Below, in pieces: positions 1 to 8,697 of a stretch of 64,000 nucleotides of DNA. Numbering within the stretch: position 1 is the stretch's first letter; the number at the start of each line of letters is the position of its first letter. A program made the position numbers and the translations under genes. The stretch spans positions 1 through 64,000 of the forward strand of contig DIYH01000032.1 of the NCBI GenBank assembly GCA_002435755.1, read 5' to 3'. Source of the stretch: Flammeovirgaceae bacterium UBA6059. GTDB lineage: Bacteria; Bacteroidota; Bacteroidia; Cytophagales; Cyclobacteriaceae. A model generated the notes under the pieces. That model made no database searches and was not told the origin of the DNA. It saw nothing but the letters and a program-made list of their open reading frames with translations.

Positions 1-72
1 GGGTGGCAGGATTCGAACCTGCGGCCCCCTGGTCCCAAACCAGGTACACTAACCGGACTGTGCTACACCCCG
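1..72 (-). tRNA. tRNA-Pro (UGG anticodon), 3' end cut by window edge
   Basis: Read on the minus strand, the segment folds as a tRNA. The acceptor strand starts CGGGGTG at base 72. An anticodon stem CCTGG/CCAGG encloses the loop TTTGGGA, giving anticodon UGG (proline). The T arm GCAGG-TTCGAAT-CCTGC follows, then the start of the 3' acceptor strand CACCC. The last acceptor bases and the discriminator lie outside the window, so the gene is partial here only because of the window boundary. The fold and the GTTCGAATCC T-loop are seen directly; the amino acid follows from the anticodon. Confidence 0.93.
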
Positions 73-240
73 TCCTTAAGCGGACGCAAAAATGATAAGA
101 ATTCAGATAATCACCAAGCCGCTCCCTTCGCAAAATCAAAAAATATTTAACCTCCTGTTTATTCACCCATTCATCCGGTTTTTAGATGATCCAGACCTTG
201 CTGATGCTTACCTTTTTCGCTTCAATCCAACACGACTTAT

Positions 241-2796
241 ATGAATTACACCGTGCTCTGTTTTTTGATGCTGTACATTGCTTCTCTGTCTGCCAGCCAA
301 GGCCAAAATTCCATCACCAAGCCCGAAGACTATCTTGGTCATAAACCTGGTGCTGACTACAAGTTAACCACCTACGAGCAGTGGTCAGAATACATGAACA
401 TCCTGGCAGACGAGTCACCAAGAATGGCTATTGGCGATATGGGAGAAACTACCGAAGGAAGGCGAATGATCTATGGTATCATCTCATCGGAGGAGAATAT
501 GTCTCTGCTAGAAGAGTACAAACTAATTGCTAAAAGACTTAGCCTAATTGAAGGGGTTAATCCTTCAGACGCAATGACTTTAGCAGCATCTGGTCGGGCT
601 ATAGTATGGATCAGTGCAGGCCTCCACTCAACTGAGACTGCCCCACCTCAGCATCACTTCCAGCTTCCATACGATATCATCACCGATGAAGATCCTACTA
701 CCAAAATGATTCGCGATAGCGTAATACTGCTCCTCCCAATCGTCAATCCTGATGGCATGACCCAAGTAGCGGAGTGGTATCGACAAAATGTAGGAACCGA
801 GTACGAGACTAGCCCACTCCCTACGCTCTATCATAAATATGCAGGGCACGACAATAATCGGGATACTTTCATTGCCAATCTTAAAGAGACCCAAAACATC
901 AACAGGATAGTCAACAGCGAGTGGTACCTCTCACTGTTTTATGATCAGCATACTGCTGCCCCATTCCCCGCCAGGATATGGATACCTCCTGGACCTGAAC
1001 CTACCAACCCCAATAAGCACCCGATCATTATACGAACCAAAAATCTTGTGGGATCGGCCATGGGCAAGGGACTGGAGGAGAATGATCAGCCTGGAGCCAT
1101 ATCGAGAATAGCCTTTGATATCTGGTACCCTGGCTATATCGACGGGCCTGCGATAGAGGGTCACAACATCCCGTCAATCCTTACTGAAACAGCGCTCTAT
1201 CGATACGCAACGCCCAAGACTTACACTATTGATGACTTTCCTGAAGAGTACAAAGAGTTGCGCATGGGTGTGTTCTACCCTAGCCCTTGGAAAGGCGGTA
1301 CATGGCGTATAGGAGATGCAGTGGCCTATAATCTGACAGCTTCAAAGTCGCTTCTAGAAACAGTGGCACTCTACAAGACAGACTTCCTTCAGAACAAGTA
1401 CAAGATGGGTACGGATGTCATCAAGCGTTTCAAAGAAGAAGGGCCTTATGGATGGATCGTCCCGAAAGACCAGCAGGATAAAAGTACTACTGCCCTGATG
1501 CTCAATCGTATGATGCAAAATGGTGTTCAGGTTTTTGAGGCCAACAAGGAGCTGGCAACTGTGAATGATGAGGTCAATGAAGGAGACTTTGTCATTCCTA
1601 CCACACAGCCATTTGGGCTCTACGTCAAAAACCTTATGGAGTATCAAGATTATCCTGACCTCAGGAAGTACCCACACCTGTGGCAAGGCATCTCGAGAAT
1701 GACCAAATGGGACGGAGCACCCTTTCTACCCTATGACGGAGTAGGCTGGACGCTCCCGAGCCAGATGGGTATCGAGACAATTGAACTGGATAAAGCACTC
1801 ACATCTGACCTGAACAAAGTAGAAGACCCGGTCATGATCGGAGCGTATGTTGGTATCGGCCAACATATGATCATTTCGACTACTGAAAACAATGCTTTCC
1901 TCGCCGCTAACCTAGCCAAGCAGTCGGGAAGTACTGTCTCTAGGACAACAGAAACAGTCGAGCAATCAGGTCAGACATTTCCGATAGGTAGCTTTGTGAT
2001 AAAGGGTGGAAGAATGTCAGGAAAGACACTTTCTCAAGACGCGGGTGTAGAGATTTTGGCAATGACATCTGCCCCGCCTACCATCAAACTCAAAGAACAA
2101 AAGATTGGCTTGTATGATAGCTGGAGAGCAAACATGGATGCAGGTTGGATCAAACTACTGCTAGACCAATACGGATTCCAATATCAGATACTTAGGGATG
2201 AGAGCGTACGAAATACTGATCTTTCTAAAGACTATGATGTCATTATTATTCCTGATCAGTCACTCTCGCAAATCATCGAAGGACGCAAGGAAGGCGATAT
2301 GCCTCCTGAATATGTTGGTGGGCTTGGAGAAGATGGTGTATCTATGCTCAAAGCTTTTGTGGAGTCAGGTGGCAAGCTACTACTCAATAAGAGGGCCAGT
2401 AGTATTGCGATAGAGAAGTTTGGGCTACCTATTAAGAATGTGCTCAATGGCGTTGCAACTTCAGAGTTTACTTGTCCTGGCTCAATATTAAAAGTGAAGT
2501 ACAAAACTACTCCAGCGACATATGGTATGCCATCCTACGGCATTGGTTATTTTGCCCAGGGCCAGGCCTATGAGATAGACGACCCTACCGGAATAGAAGT
2601 CATAGCAACCTATCCGGATGAGCCATTGCTCATATCAGGGTGGCTTGAGGGAGGAGAATTGATCCAGGGAAAAGCTGCAATTCTTGAAGCTGAGATGGGC
2701 AAGGGCAAGGTTACACTCTTCGGCTTCAATATACAAAACCGGATGCAAGCGTATGGTACGATCAAACTAATGATGAACTCACTGTTAAACAATTAA
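241..2796 (+). CDS. secreted M14-family zinc carboxypeptidase
   Basis: Predicted exported metallocarboxypeptidase of 851 residues. A hydrophobic signal peptide covers residues 1-20. The zinc site of the M14 fold is visible: HxxE at H129/E132 in the context GLHSTE, an NPDG substrate-pocket motif near 169-172, an HDNNRD motif near 203-208, and a further histidine at H237 (YDQHT). A glutamate in ILTET (E316) sits where the catalytic Glu would be. After about residue 400 there is a long C-terminal region including a GATase/ThuA-like beta-alpha section (LYDSWRANMDAGW, KDYDVIIIPD) followed by a glycine-rich end. Such long M14 proteins are common in Bacteroidota. It is followed after 9 bp by a small exported protein on the same strand, suggesting a two-gene unit. 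Role: peptide degradation in the periplasm or outside the cell; substrate unknown. Confidence 0.85.
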   Translation: MNYTVLCFLMLYIASLSASQGQNSITKPEDYLGHKPGADYKLTTYEQWSEYMNILADESPRMAIGDMGETTEGRRMIYGIISSEENMSLLEEYKLIAKRLSLIEGVNPSDAMTLAASGRAIVWISAGLHSTETAPPQHHFQLPYDIITDEDPTTKMIRDSVILLLPIVNPDGMTQVAEWYRQNVGTEYETSPLPTLYHKYAGHDNNRDTFIANLKETQNINRIVNSEWYLSLFYDQHTAAPFPARIWIPPGPEPTNPNKHPIIIRTKNLVGSAMGKGLEENDQPGAISRIAFDIWYPGYIDGPAIEGHNIPSILTETALYRYATPKTYTIDDFPEEYKELRMGVFYPSPWKGGTWRIGDAVAYNLTASKSLLETVALYKTDFLQNKYKMGTDVIKRFKEEGPYGWIVPKDQQDKSTTALMLNRMMQNGVQVFEANKELATVNDEVNEGDFVIPTTQPFGLYVKNLMEYQDYPDLRKYPHLWQGISRMTKWDGAPFLPYDGVGWTLPSQMGIETIELDKALTSDLNKVEDPVMIGAYVGIGQHMIISTTENNAFLAANLAKQSGSTVSRTTETVEQSGQTFPIGSFVIKGGRMSGKTLSQDAGVEILAMTSAPPTIKLKEQKIGLYDSWRANMDAGWIKLLLDQYGFQYQILRDESVRNTDLSKDYDVIIIPDQSLSQIIEGRKEGDMPPEYVGGLGEDGVSMLKAFVESGGKLLLNKRASSIAIEKFGLPIKNVLNGVATSEFTCPGSILKVKYKTTPATYGMPSYGIGYFAQGQAYEIDDPTGIEVIATYPDEPLLISGWLEGGELIQGKAAILEAEMGKGKVTLFGFNIQNRMQAYGTIKLMMNSLLNN

Positions 2797-2805
2797 ACTG
2801 AAATT

Positions 2806-3321
2806 ATGAAAACAATGCTGACTCTGATCATCACCTTTTTCCTTTCTACCAGCTTGTTTGGTCAAAATTATTCTGATAAGGTGCAAACAATAGAGGGTAC
2901 TATCGAAACACTCTATGCTGTGATATCGGGGGATGCTGGTGAAAAGAGAGACTGGGAGTTGTTCAGATACCTTTTTACTTCAGATGCCAAGTTGATCCCT
3001 ATTCGTAAATCATCTGAAAACGGTATTGTTCCTGTCTACTGGACACCCGATGAGTATGTCGAACGTGCAGCTCCGGTGTTGGAGAAAGACGGCTTCTTTG
3101 AAAAAGCCATATTCAATAAGGTAGAACAGTACGGAGAGATGGCACATGTATTCAGCACCTATGAGTCCTATCACACTAGCTCGGATACAGAACCATTTAC
3201 ACGTGGCATCAACAGCATTCAGCTACTACATGATGGCACCCGTTGGTGGGTGGTCAATATCTACTGGCTAGGTGAGACGGATAACAACCCGATTCCAGGT
3301 GTATACCTTCCCAAAAACTAG
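2806..3321 (+). CDS. exported NTF2/SnoaL-like protein
   Basis: 171-residue protein with a clear signal peptide (MKTMLTLIITFFLSTSLFGQ, cut near residue 20). The body looks like the NTF2/SnoaL-like fold of DUF4440-type proteins: an N-terminal helix pair (TIEGTIETLYAVISG), then WELFRYLFTSDAKLIPI, and strands ending in RWWVVNIYWLGE. Proteins of this kind are often annotated only as nuclear transport factor 2 family; no catalytic function can be assigned. It starts 9 bp after the M14 peptidase and is probably cotranscribed. Its stop codon overlaps the stop of the convergent downstream gene within the palindrome CTAG (3318-3321). Confidence 0.75.
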   Translation: MKTMLTLIITFFLSTSLFGQNYSDKVQTIEGTIETLYAVISGDAGEKRDWELFRYLFTSDAKLIPIRKSSENGIVPVYWTPDEYVERAAPVLEKDGFFEKAIFNKVEQYGEMAHVFSTYESYHTSSDTEPFTRGINSIQLLHDGTRWWVVNIYWLGETDNNPIPGVYLPKN

Positions 3322-3758
3322 TTATCAATGCTGACCACCTTTTCTCGATTCTTTTTTTCAGAGAGAGGTTTATTCTTATCAAGCAAGTCCATGCCTTCTT
3401 CTTGACTGATCTTCTCGATTTTAGTACCAGGTACTACAAAGCCAGGTGTAATGTATTGTCTTAGATAGTACGTCTTTCCAGCTTCGACAATCATCTCAAC
3501 TGTGTACCTATTGCGATAGTTAGCACTAATCTGGTGCTTCCCGGCAACAACATTCATCTTCAAATAACTGTAGGGTACAGTACTTCCCATGTACTCCTTA
3601 TTCAGATCAATGGTTGTTGGCATTCCTGCACCACCTATTCCATATCGAATCAAATAGATAGTGGCTTCCTCTGATTTCTTATCTTCCTTATTGTTAGCTA
3701 TCGCCAAAAGACTGGCTAAACTAAAGATGAGCGTGATGGCAAGAGTGAGCTTTTTCAT
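3318..3758 (-). CDS. exported DUF2846-like protein
   Basis: 146-residue protein with an N-terminal signal peptide (MKKLTLAITLIFSLASLLAIA). The mature part has the pattern of DUF2846-type domains: TIYLIRYG, then a short insert, DLNKEYMGSTVPYSYLKMNVVAGKH, and VEAGKTYYLRQYI, i.e. a small beta-sandwich presenting a glycine- and tyrosine-rich strand. The C-terminus is lysine/arginine-rich. Convergent with the NTF2-like gene, with a 4-bp stop-codon overlap. Function unknown; the family is found in exported or lipoprotein-like contexts. The domain assignment is by pattern resemblance only. Confidence 0.7.
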   Translation of the reverse strand: MKKLTLAITLIFSLASLLAIANNKEDKKSEEATIYLIRYGIGGAGMPTTIDLNKEYMGSTVPYSYLKMNVVAGKHQISANYRNRYTVEMIVEAGKTYYLRQYITPGFVVPGTKIEKISQEEGMDLLDKNKPLSEKKNREKVVSIDN

Positions 3759-3858
3759 AATGTCTAACGTTTGGTTACACTCCTATAACCTGAGAAAGAC
3801 ATCACTGGTTTTGGTAAGCCCAAAAACTTAACACTAGGATAAGTACAATCCAGCCAGT

Positions 3859-6609
3859 CTAGCGCTTCACAAACTTGAAGGCCTGGTGATCCAGGATCAG
3901 AATATACATGCCTGAACGTAGTTTACTCGTATCGAGGACTACCCTATCTCTTACAGGCCTATTAAGTTGCATCATAATGCGACCTGCCATGTCAGCTATG
4001 GTCAACTGCTCAATGGGTTCAAAGGCCTCCACAGTCATGCGATTGATCGTGGGATTAGGGTAGAACTTGGCAATGGGGGCCTCATCAGCACCCGTGATCA
4101 ATATGTTATCGATAAGGTCGGTGACTTTAACTTCTACAATATCCTCAAACTCAATAATACCATCACTTGCTGTAATGGTCAATGTGAAGGTCTTGTTCAC
4201 CTCAAAATCAATCACCTCCTCATTGGCCACAACTAGATATCCACCTGTAATTAATGCGAAGGCATTACTGATATTACCATCCTGGATCGAAAAACTGATC
4301 TCGTCTCCATCTTCATCAAAGGGCTCCAAAAACCCGACTGTGTCTCCAACCATTGGGTTCTCTTCCATTTCAAATAGCTTGTTTTCAAACACTGGAGGGT
4401 CGTTAGCATTCAGAACTGTAATAGTGGTGGATGCGCTTACTGTATCCGTCTTATCGGTTAATAGCACTTCGATAACAAATTCTGTTCGCTCTTCAAAATT
4501 GACTAAAGTACTATTCGCTACAGTGATTGTTCCAGCATCATTGATCAGAAAAGCTCCATTATTACCGGCTCCTAGCACGAAAATCAACGAATCGCCATCA
4601 CCATCTGTACCATCTAGTTTGCCTACAAGAGTACCTGCAGGACTATTTTCTTCAATTTCAAAATCCTCACCTTCTACTGACGGTGGTTCTTCAACGTTGA
4701 GCAACAAGATCGCAACCGTTGCTGTATCTGTCAAATCCGTATCACTTACCTCGATCTCAAATTCAAAGAAGTCGTTCGTCTCAAAATCAAAAGCTGAGGA
4801 GTCATTTACTGAAAGTATTCCTGTGCTATCTGCCAGCGATACAATACCCGCTTCATTCCCTGTCAGGACACGATAACTTAAAGGGCCTTCTATGGTATCG
4901 GTGGCGATGAGTGTACCGATTTCTGTACCAGAAGGACTATTCTCTTCTAGAAGAAAACTCTGATCAACAAAATTAGGTTTGTCATTAACGATCTCGAATA
5001 CATCGTTGATGTTCACCAGTACTGTTGCAGTGTCTTTGAAAGTACCGTCTGTAGCCTCCACCGAAAGTATAAACTGAGGGTTAATTTCAAAATCGACCAG
5101 TGCCGAATCTATAATGATCAAGTTGTTTGCTCCGTTGATAGCAAAAGCGCTATCAGGAGATTGAGTTAGCACTTTAAATGTAGCAGTTACTCCTTCAGGA
5201 TCATCAGCGCTCAATGTTCCCACCAAACTATTGTTCGGTCGATTTTCGTCAATGGATAATGTATCACCATCAAAAACCAAAGGTTCGTTAACATTTAACA
5301 GTCGCACAAAAATGGTATCGCTATCAGAAAGTGTGCCGTCACTCGCGGATACGATCAAGGTATCGGTAGTAAAGGTCTCAAAATCAAAGTAGGCCGGAGT
5401 ATTAGCACGAAGGGTATCGGCTGTAATGACATAATTATTACCGGCGTTTCCTGAGCTAATGGTATAGGTCAAATCATCATCCTCAGGGTCGGTCACAGGA
5501 ATAGCGCCGATCACTCCTTGAGCAACTGGGTTCTCATTAAAGCTAAACGTAGTTTTGGTTAATACCGGTGATTCGTTCACGTCTGTAACTGTTACAGTCA
5601 GTGTATCTACCGAAAATACAGTCGTAGCAACTGTCTCTGCCACCCGAATTGCAAGTTTAAACTCAGGATTGGTCTCATGATCAAAGTCAGCACTATCAGC
5701 AATTGTCAATTCTCCATTGGTGGCCAATGCAAAAGCGCCACCATCATTTCCTGAATTGATTGTGAATTCGGCTGCTGAGCCTTCATCATCTGAGAAGGTA
5801 AGCGTGACTATAGCCGCTCCATCAGGTGAATTCTCAGCTATAGTCGCAGTTGTCGTAGTAAGCTGAGGTTTGTCGTTGACGTCAGTCACATTTATGGTAA
5901 TAGTTGCTCCTGGGCTTGTGTTAGTCCCATCTCCTACAGTTACAGTAAGATCATATGCCGTCGGTGGAGCCGCAAAAGACTCAAAATCAAGATTCGTGCT
6001 ATCAACGACAGTGATCTCACCGGTGGTAGCGTCAATACCAAAAATATTATCATCATTACCAGAGACAATAGTCCAGGCCGAGAATGTGGTAAAACTAGCC
6101 TCATTGCCGTCATCTGCATCAGTGGCTAAGACAGTACCAACAATAGCATCCTGTAGCGCATCTTCGGCTATGTCAAAGGATTGACTTGCTGTAATCACAG
6201 GATCATTATCATTTACGTTAGTCAAAGTAACTGTAAACACTTCTGTGACAGCCGGGAGAGCATCACCATCATCATCTAAGGAAACAGTAAACTGGATTGT
6301 GGTCGGATCAACATCAAAATCCAGGTCGTCAACATCATTGACGATTAGCTCACCTCTAGATTGATCTCCAGCCAACGGAGCTATTGAAAATGGATTGTTA
6401 GCATCAGCATCGGGATTATCCGAAACAGCGATTGACCAAGTCAATATCCCCATCGCATTGCTAGATGTAATAGTCGCAACAACTGTGCTATTGGCGGTGT
6501 TCTCGGCTAGTGTTATATCGTTTTGACCAGGATCAATACTAATACTCTGACCTAGTGCAAAAAAGTTCACCAAAACAATAGCTGACAAACCCAATAAAAT
6601 CTTTTTCAT
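3859..6609 (-). CDS. cadherin-repeat adhesin-like protein with T9SS sorting domain
   Basis: About 916 residues from the ATG at 6609; a TTG 15 bp upstream would add five residues but ATG-AAA-AAG fits the signal peptide MKKILLGLSAIVLVNFFALGQ. The body is eight tandem cadherin-like repeats of roughly 95-105 residues. Each begins with an (A/D/E)EN-type segment followed by a GT(L/V) strand, has a calcium-type DxDGD or DPEDD loop, a central SGNxxxxF strand, a DFE motif, and closes with (V/L)NxxxP. Repeats 6-8 are most alike. The C-terminal ~80 residues (FYPNPTINRMTVEAF ... FKFVKR) are a type IX secretion sorting domain. Expected at the cell surface or secreted, possibly in adhesion or glycan binding; no enzyme domain seen. 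Confidence 0.87.
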   Translation of the reverse strand: MKKILLGLSAIVLVNFFALGQSISIDPGQNDITLAENTANSTVVATITSSNAMGILTWSIAVSDNPDADANNPFSIAPLAGDQSRGELIVNDVDDLDFDVDPTTIQFTVSLDDDGDALPAVTEVFTVTLTNVNDNDPVITASQSFDIAEDALQDAIVGTVLATDADDGNEASFTTFSAWTIVSGNDDNIFGIDATTGEITVVDSTNLDFESFAAPPTAYDLTVTVGDGTNTSPGATITINVTDVNDKPQLTTTTATIAENSPDGAAIVTLTFSDDEGSAAEFTINSGNDGGAFALATNGELTIADSADFDHETNPEFKLAIRVAETVATTVFSVDTLTVTVTDVNESPVLTKTTFSFNENPVAQGVIGAIPVTDPEDDDLTYTISSGNAGNNYVITADTLRANTPAYFDFETFTTDTLIVSASDGTLSDSDTIFVRLLNVNEPLVFDGDTLSIDENRPNNSLVGTLSADDPEGVTATFKVLTQSPDSAFAINGANNLIIIDSALVDFEINPQFILSVEATDGTFKDTATVLVNINDVFEIVNDKPNFVDQSFLLEENSPSGTEIGTLIATDTIEGPLSYRVLTGNEAGIVSLADSTGILSVNDSSAFDFETNDFFEFEIEVSDTDLTDTATVAILLLNVEEPPSVEGEDFEIEENSPAGTLVGKLDGTDGDGDSLIFVLGAGNNGAFLINDAGTITVANSTLVNFEERTEFVIEVLLTDKTDTVSASTTITVLNANDPPVFENKLFEMEENPMVGDTVGFLEPFDEDGDEISFSIQDGNISNAFALITGGYLVVANEEVIDFEVNKTFTLTITASDGIIEFEDIVEVKVTDLIDNILITGADEAPIAKFYPNPTINRMTVEAFEPIEQLTIADMAGRIMMQLNRPVRDRVVLDTSKLRSGMYILILDHQAFKFVKR

Positions 6610-6954
6610 AATCCTAAGGATCAAATGATTATATTCTACGAAGGTATTATTTCATTAATTTAATAAAAACTGCTCGGTTCCTTTTATTGTACATGGTTAG
6701 CGGCAACTGACGTGGTAATGATGAGGACTTACACGATCACTTGTGAGTCAATAATCACTAATAACCAGAATTTGGGCATTGGTCAATCCACCCAAATGCT
6801 TATTACTCTTCACCATATAATCGATACTTATTCTTGCCATTGCCATAGGATCGGCCTGAGAGTTGTCCGAAATCGAGGATTGTCGCGTAAGTAACACACA
6901 TTGATTTACCAACAACCATCTCTGTTTGATTGCGTGAGTATTCAAAAACGCGCT
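6610..6954. other. intergenic region, no supported gene
   Basis: 345 bp between the divergent cadherin-repeat gene and a small plus-strand gene. Short open frames exist on both strands, but none has a recognisable protein pattern or a convincing start. The A/T-rich stretch next to 6610-6690 is the likely promoter side of the cadherin-repeat gene. No exact Bacteroidota -7/-33 boxes (TAnnTTTG / TTTG) were found. A TTG at 6901 could extend the following small gene to the left. Confidence 0.4.
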
Positions 6955-7218
6955 ATGCAAATTCAGAAATCATCCAGCTATGCTAGCATCTTGCTTTTTG
7001 AGGTAGGAGGTAAAGGCGACAAGACCATCGTATATTTTGACGAGCATGGTACTCAAAAGAGGATACAAGACGAAATAGTCGCTAAATCAACTAAAGCAAA
7101 TCATGAATACATTCATTTGGCTTCAGGAAAATCGATTAATGCTGATAACATTTTCAGTGTTGATGGTGACCTTGCCCCTCAATACGATCAGGACTATTTC
7201 AAATGTGACTGTGTATAA
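6955..7218 (+). CDS. small conserved-looking protein, possibly Rof/Sm-like
   Basis: 87 residues from ATG 6955; a TTG at 6901 in the same frame would add 18 residues that look unlike the rest, so the ATG is preferred. The protein is hydrophilic with no signal peptide. The pattern of beta strands (KTIVYFDEHGTQKRI, EIVAKSTKANHEYIHLASG, KSINADNIFSVDGD) recalls the small Sm-like fold of Rho-binding antiterminator (Rof) proteins, in particular the strand pair ending in a conserved I/D-N-I turn. This is a resemblance by eye and weak. The C-terminus has two cysteines (CDC). It lies 53 bp upstream of the YfcC-type carrier gene on the same strand. Confidence 0.5.
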   Translation: MQIQKSSSYASILLFEVGGKGDKTIVYFDEHGTQKRIQDEIVAKSTKANHEYIHLASGKSINADNIFSVDGDLAPQYDQDYFKCDCV

Positions 7219-7271
7219 ATCTTAAGTCAATTAGATTATTTAATGTCATTCGTTAGTTTTAAGCACAACGA

Positions 7272-8684
7272 ATGACCACATCTCCCCTCAACAAGCTTCG
7301 CAAGCGACTGGCGACAGTACCCCATCCTGTAGTACTGCTGTTCATCATCATCATTATTGCTACTTTGTTGGGTCATTTCCTTCCTGCAGGCAGTTTTGAC
7401 AGAGTAGAAGTAGACGGTCGTCAAAGAGTGGTACCCGGATCATATCATCAGGTAGAACCGACCCCATTAGGATTGCTTGACATGTTTACAGCGATACCCA
7501 AAGGATTTGACTCTGCGATCTCTATCATTTTCATTGTATTATCCAGTGGCATTATGTTCGGTATACTGGAAAAATCCGGTATGATAGAAAATGCTGTAGG
7601 AACCTCTGTGCACAAGCTTGGGGAAGAGCGCCGTAGCTTTATAGTGATCATGCTCACCTTCATTTACGGTTTGCTGGGTGTCATGATTGGCTATGAAAAT
7701 AATATTGCCCTGGTACCCATCGCTGCGGTAGCAGTCCTTGCCATTGGTGGAGATGTAATGCTCGCTGCAGCCATTGCCGTTGGTGGTGTGACAGTGGGCT
7801 TTGGCCTCTCTCCTGTCAACCCCTATACCGTGGGGACTGGCCATAAGCTCGCCGAGATGCCCCTTTTCAGTGGAGCCGTATTCAGAAGTATACTCTGTTT
7901 TGGCGGCTTGAGCCTGCTAGCCTTCTTTAATCTTAGATACTATCAACAACTCGTCAAAGACAAAACCCATAGCTTGGTTAAGGATGTCTCTACAGACGGT
8001 TTGGCGCTCAACCATCCGCTGAGTCATTATCGGATGACCGGAAACAACTGGATCATACTGGGAATATTCCTAATCGGTATTACTATCATGCTCATTGGGC
8101 TCTTCCGTTACCATTGGTACATTGATGAGATATCGGCAATCTTCATCATGATCGCCATATCAGCAGGACTGGCGGCAGGTATGTCCGGGACTACTATCTC
8201 GGATACTGCACTTAGGTCTGTCAGCGTAGTAGCTCCGGGAGCATTCATGGTGGGTTTGGCTACCACAATCAAAGTCATCCTCGAGCAAGGTGGCATCAGT
8301 GATACCATAGCGTTTCACCTATCGGAAATGTTAAAAGGTCTGCCCTTGTATGCTTCAGCAGTAGGCATGTCTGCAGCCCAGTGCGTCATTAATTTCATGA
8401 TCCCTTCGGGTAGTGGTCAGGCCCTGGCTACCCTTCCTATTATGATTCCGCTAGGGGACGTGATCGGCCTTACCAGGCAAACAACCATACTCGCCTTCCA
8501 GATCGGAGATGGTGTAACCAACTTGTTCAACCCTACGCTAGGCGGTTTGATAGCCATGCTGAGTCTTTGCAGGGTACCTTTTGACCGATGGTTGAGATAC
8601 ATTATGCCAATTGTCGGAATGATCATTATCCTTGCATGGCTTTTCCTCTTATGGGCTGTATTCATTGAGTGGGGACCAGTCTAA
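7272..8684 (+). CDS. YfcC-family membrane carrier
   Basis: 470-residue inner-membrane protein with roughly 11-12 hydrophobic segments, the first at about 17-37 (PHPVVLLFIIIIIATLLGHF). The sequence matches the YfcC/DcuC-like carriers: N-terminal PAGSFDR, the loop LSSGIMFGILEKSGMI, GYENNIALVPI, the SPVNPYTVG motif near 175-185, and a C-terminal repeat FMIPSGSGQALATLPIM and DGVTNLFNPT. Members are predicted to move carboxylates, basic amino acids or peptides; the substrate here is not known. The gene is followed after 13 bp by an ArgE/DapE-type deacetylase on the same strand, suggesting uptake followed by hydrolysis of an N-acylated amino acid. ATG at 7272 is the first start giving a short basic N-terminus before TM1. 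Confidence 0.85.
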   Translation: MTTSPLNKLRKRLATVPHPVVLLFIIIIIATLLGHFLPAGSFDRVEVDGRQRVVPGSYHQVEPTPLGLLDMFTAIPKGFDSAISIIFIVLSSGIMFGILEKSGMIENAVGTSVHKLGEERRSFIVIMLTFIYGLLGVMIGYENNIALVPIAAVAVLAIGGDVMLAAAIAVGGVTVGFGLSPVNPYTVGTGHKLAEMPLFSGAVFRSILCFGGLSLLAFFNLRYYQQLVKDKTHSLVKDVSTDGLALNHPLSHYRMTGNNWIILGIFLIGITIMLIGLFRYHWYIDEISAIFIMIAISAGLAAGMSGTTISDTALRSVSVVAPGAFMVGLATTIKVILEQGGISDTIAFHLSEMLKGLPLYASAVGMSAAQCVINFMIPSGSGQALATLPIMIPLGDVIGLTRQTTILAFQIGDGVTNLFNPTLGGLIAMLSLCRVPFDRWLRYIMPIVGMIIILAWLFLLWAVFIEWGPV

Positions 8685-8697
8685 CATCTTTATCAAC

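Noticed and set aside
3763..3774. 12-mer TCTAACGTTTGG, also present at 22013-22024, upstream of two minus-strand genes
   Set aside because: Resembles part of an integron attC core by eye, but only two copies and no paired arm, spacer or integrase gene; chance cannot be excluded.
6748..6960. 70-codon open frame on the minus strand upstream of the small gene at 6955
   Set aside because: It overlaps the small plus-strand gene region, has no recognisable pattern or start signal and its composition looks random.
8632..8697. 22-codon N-terminal extension of the deacetylase frame
   Set aside because: It lies inside the carrier gene, and the ATG at 8698 gives the expected start of an ArgE-type protein.
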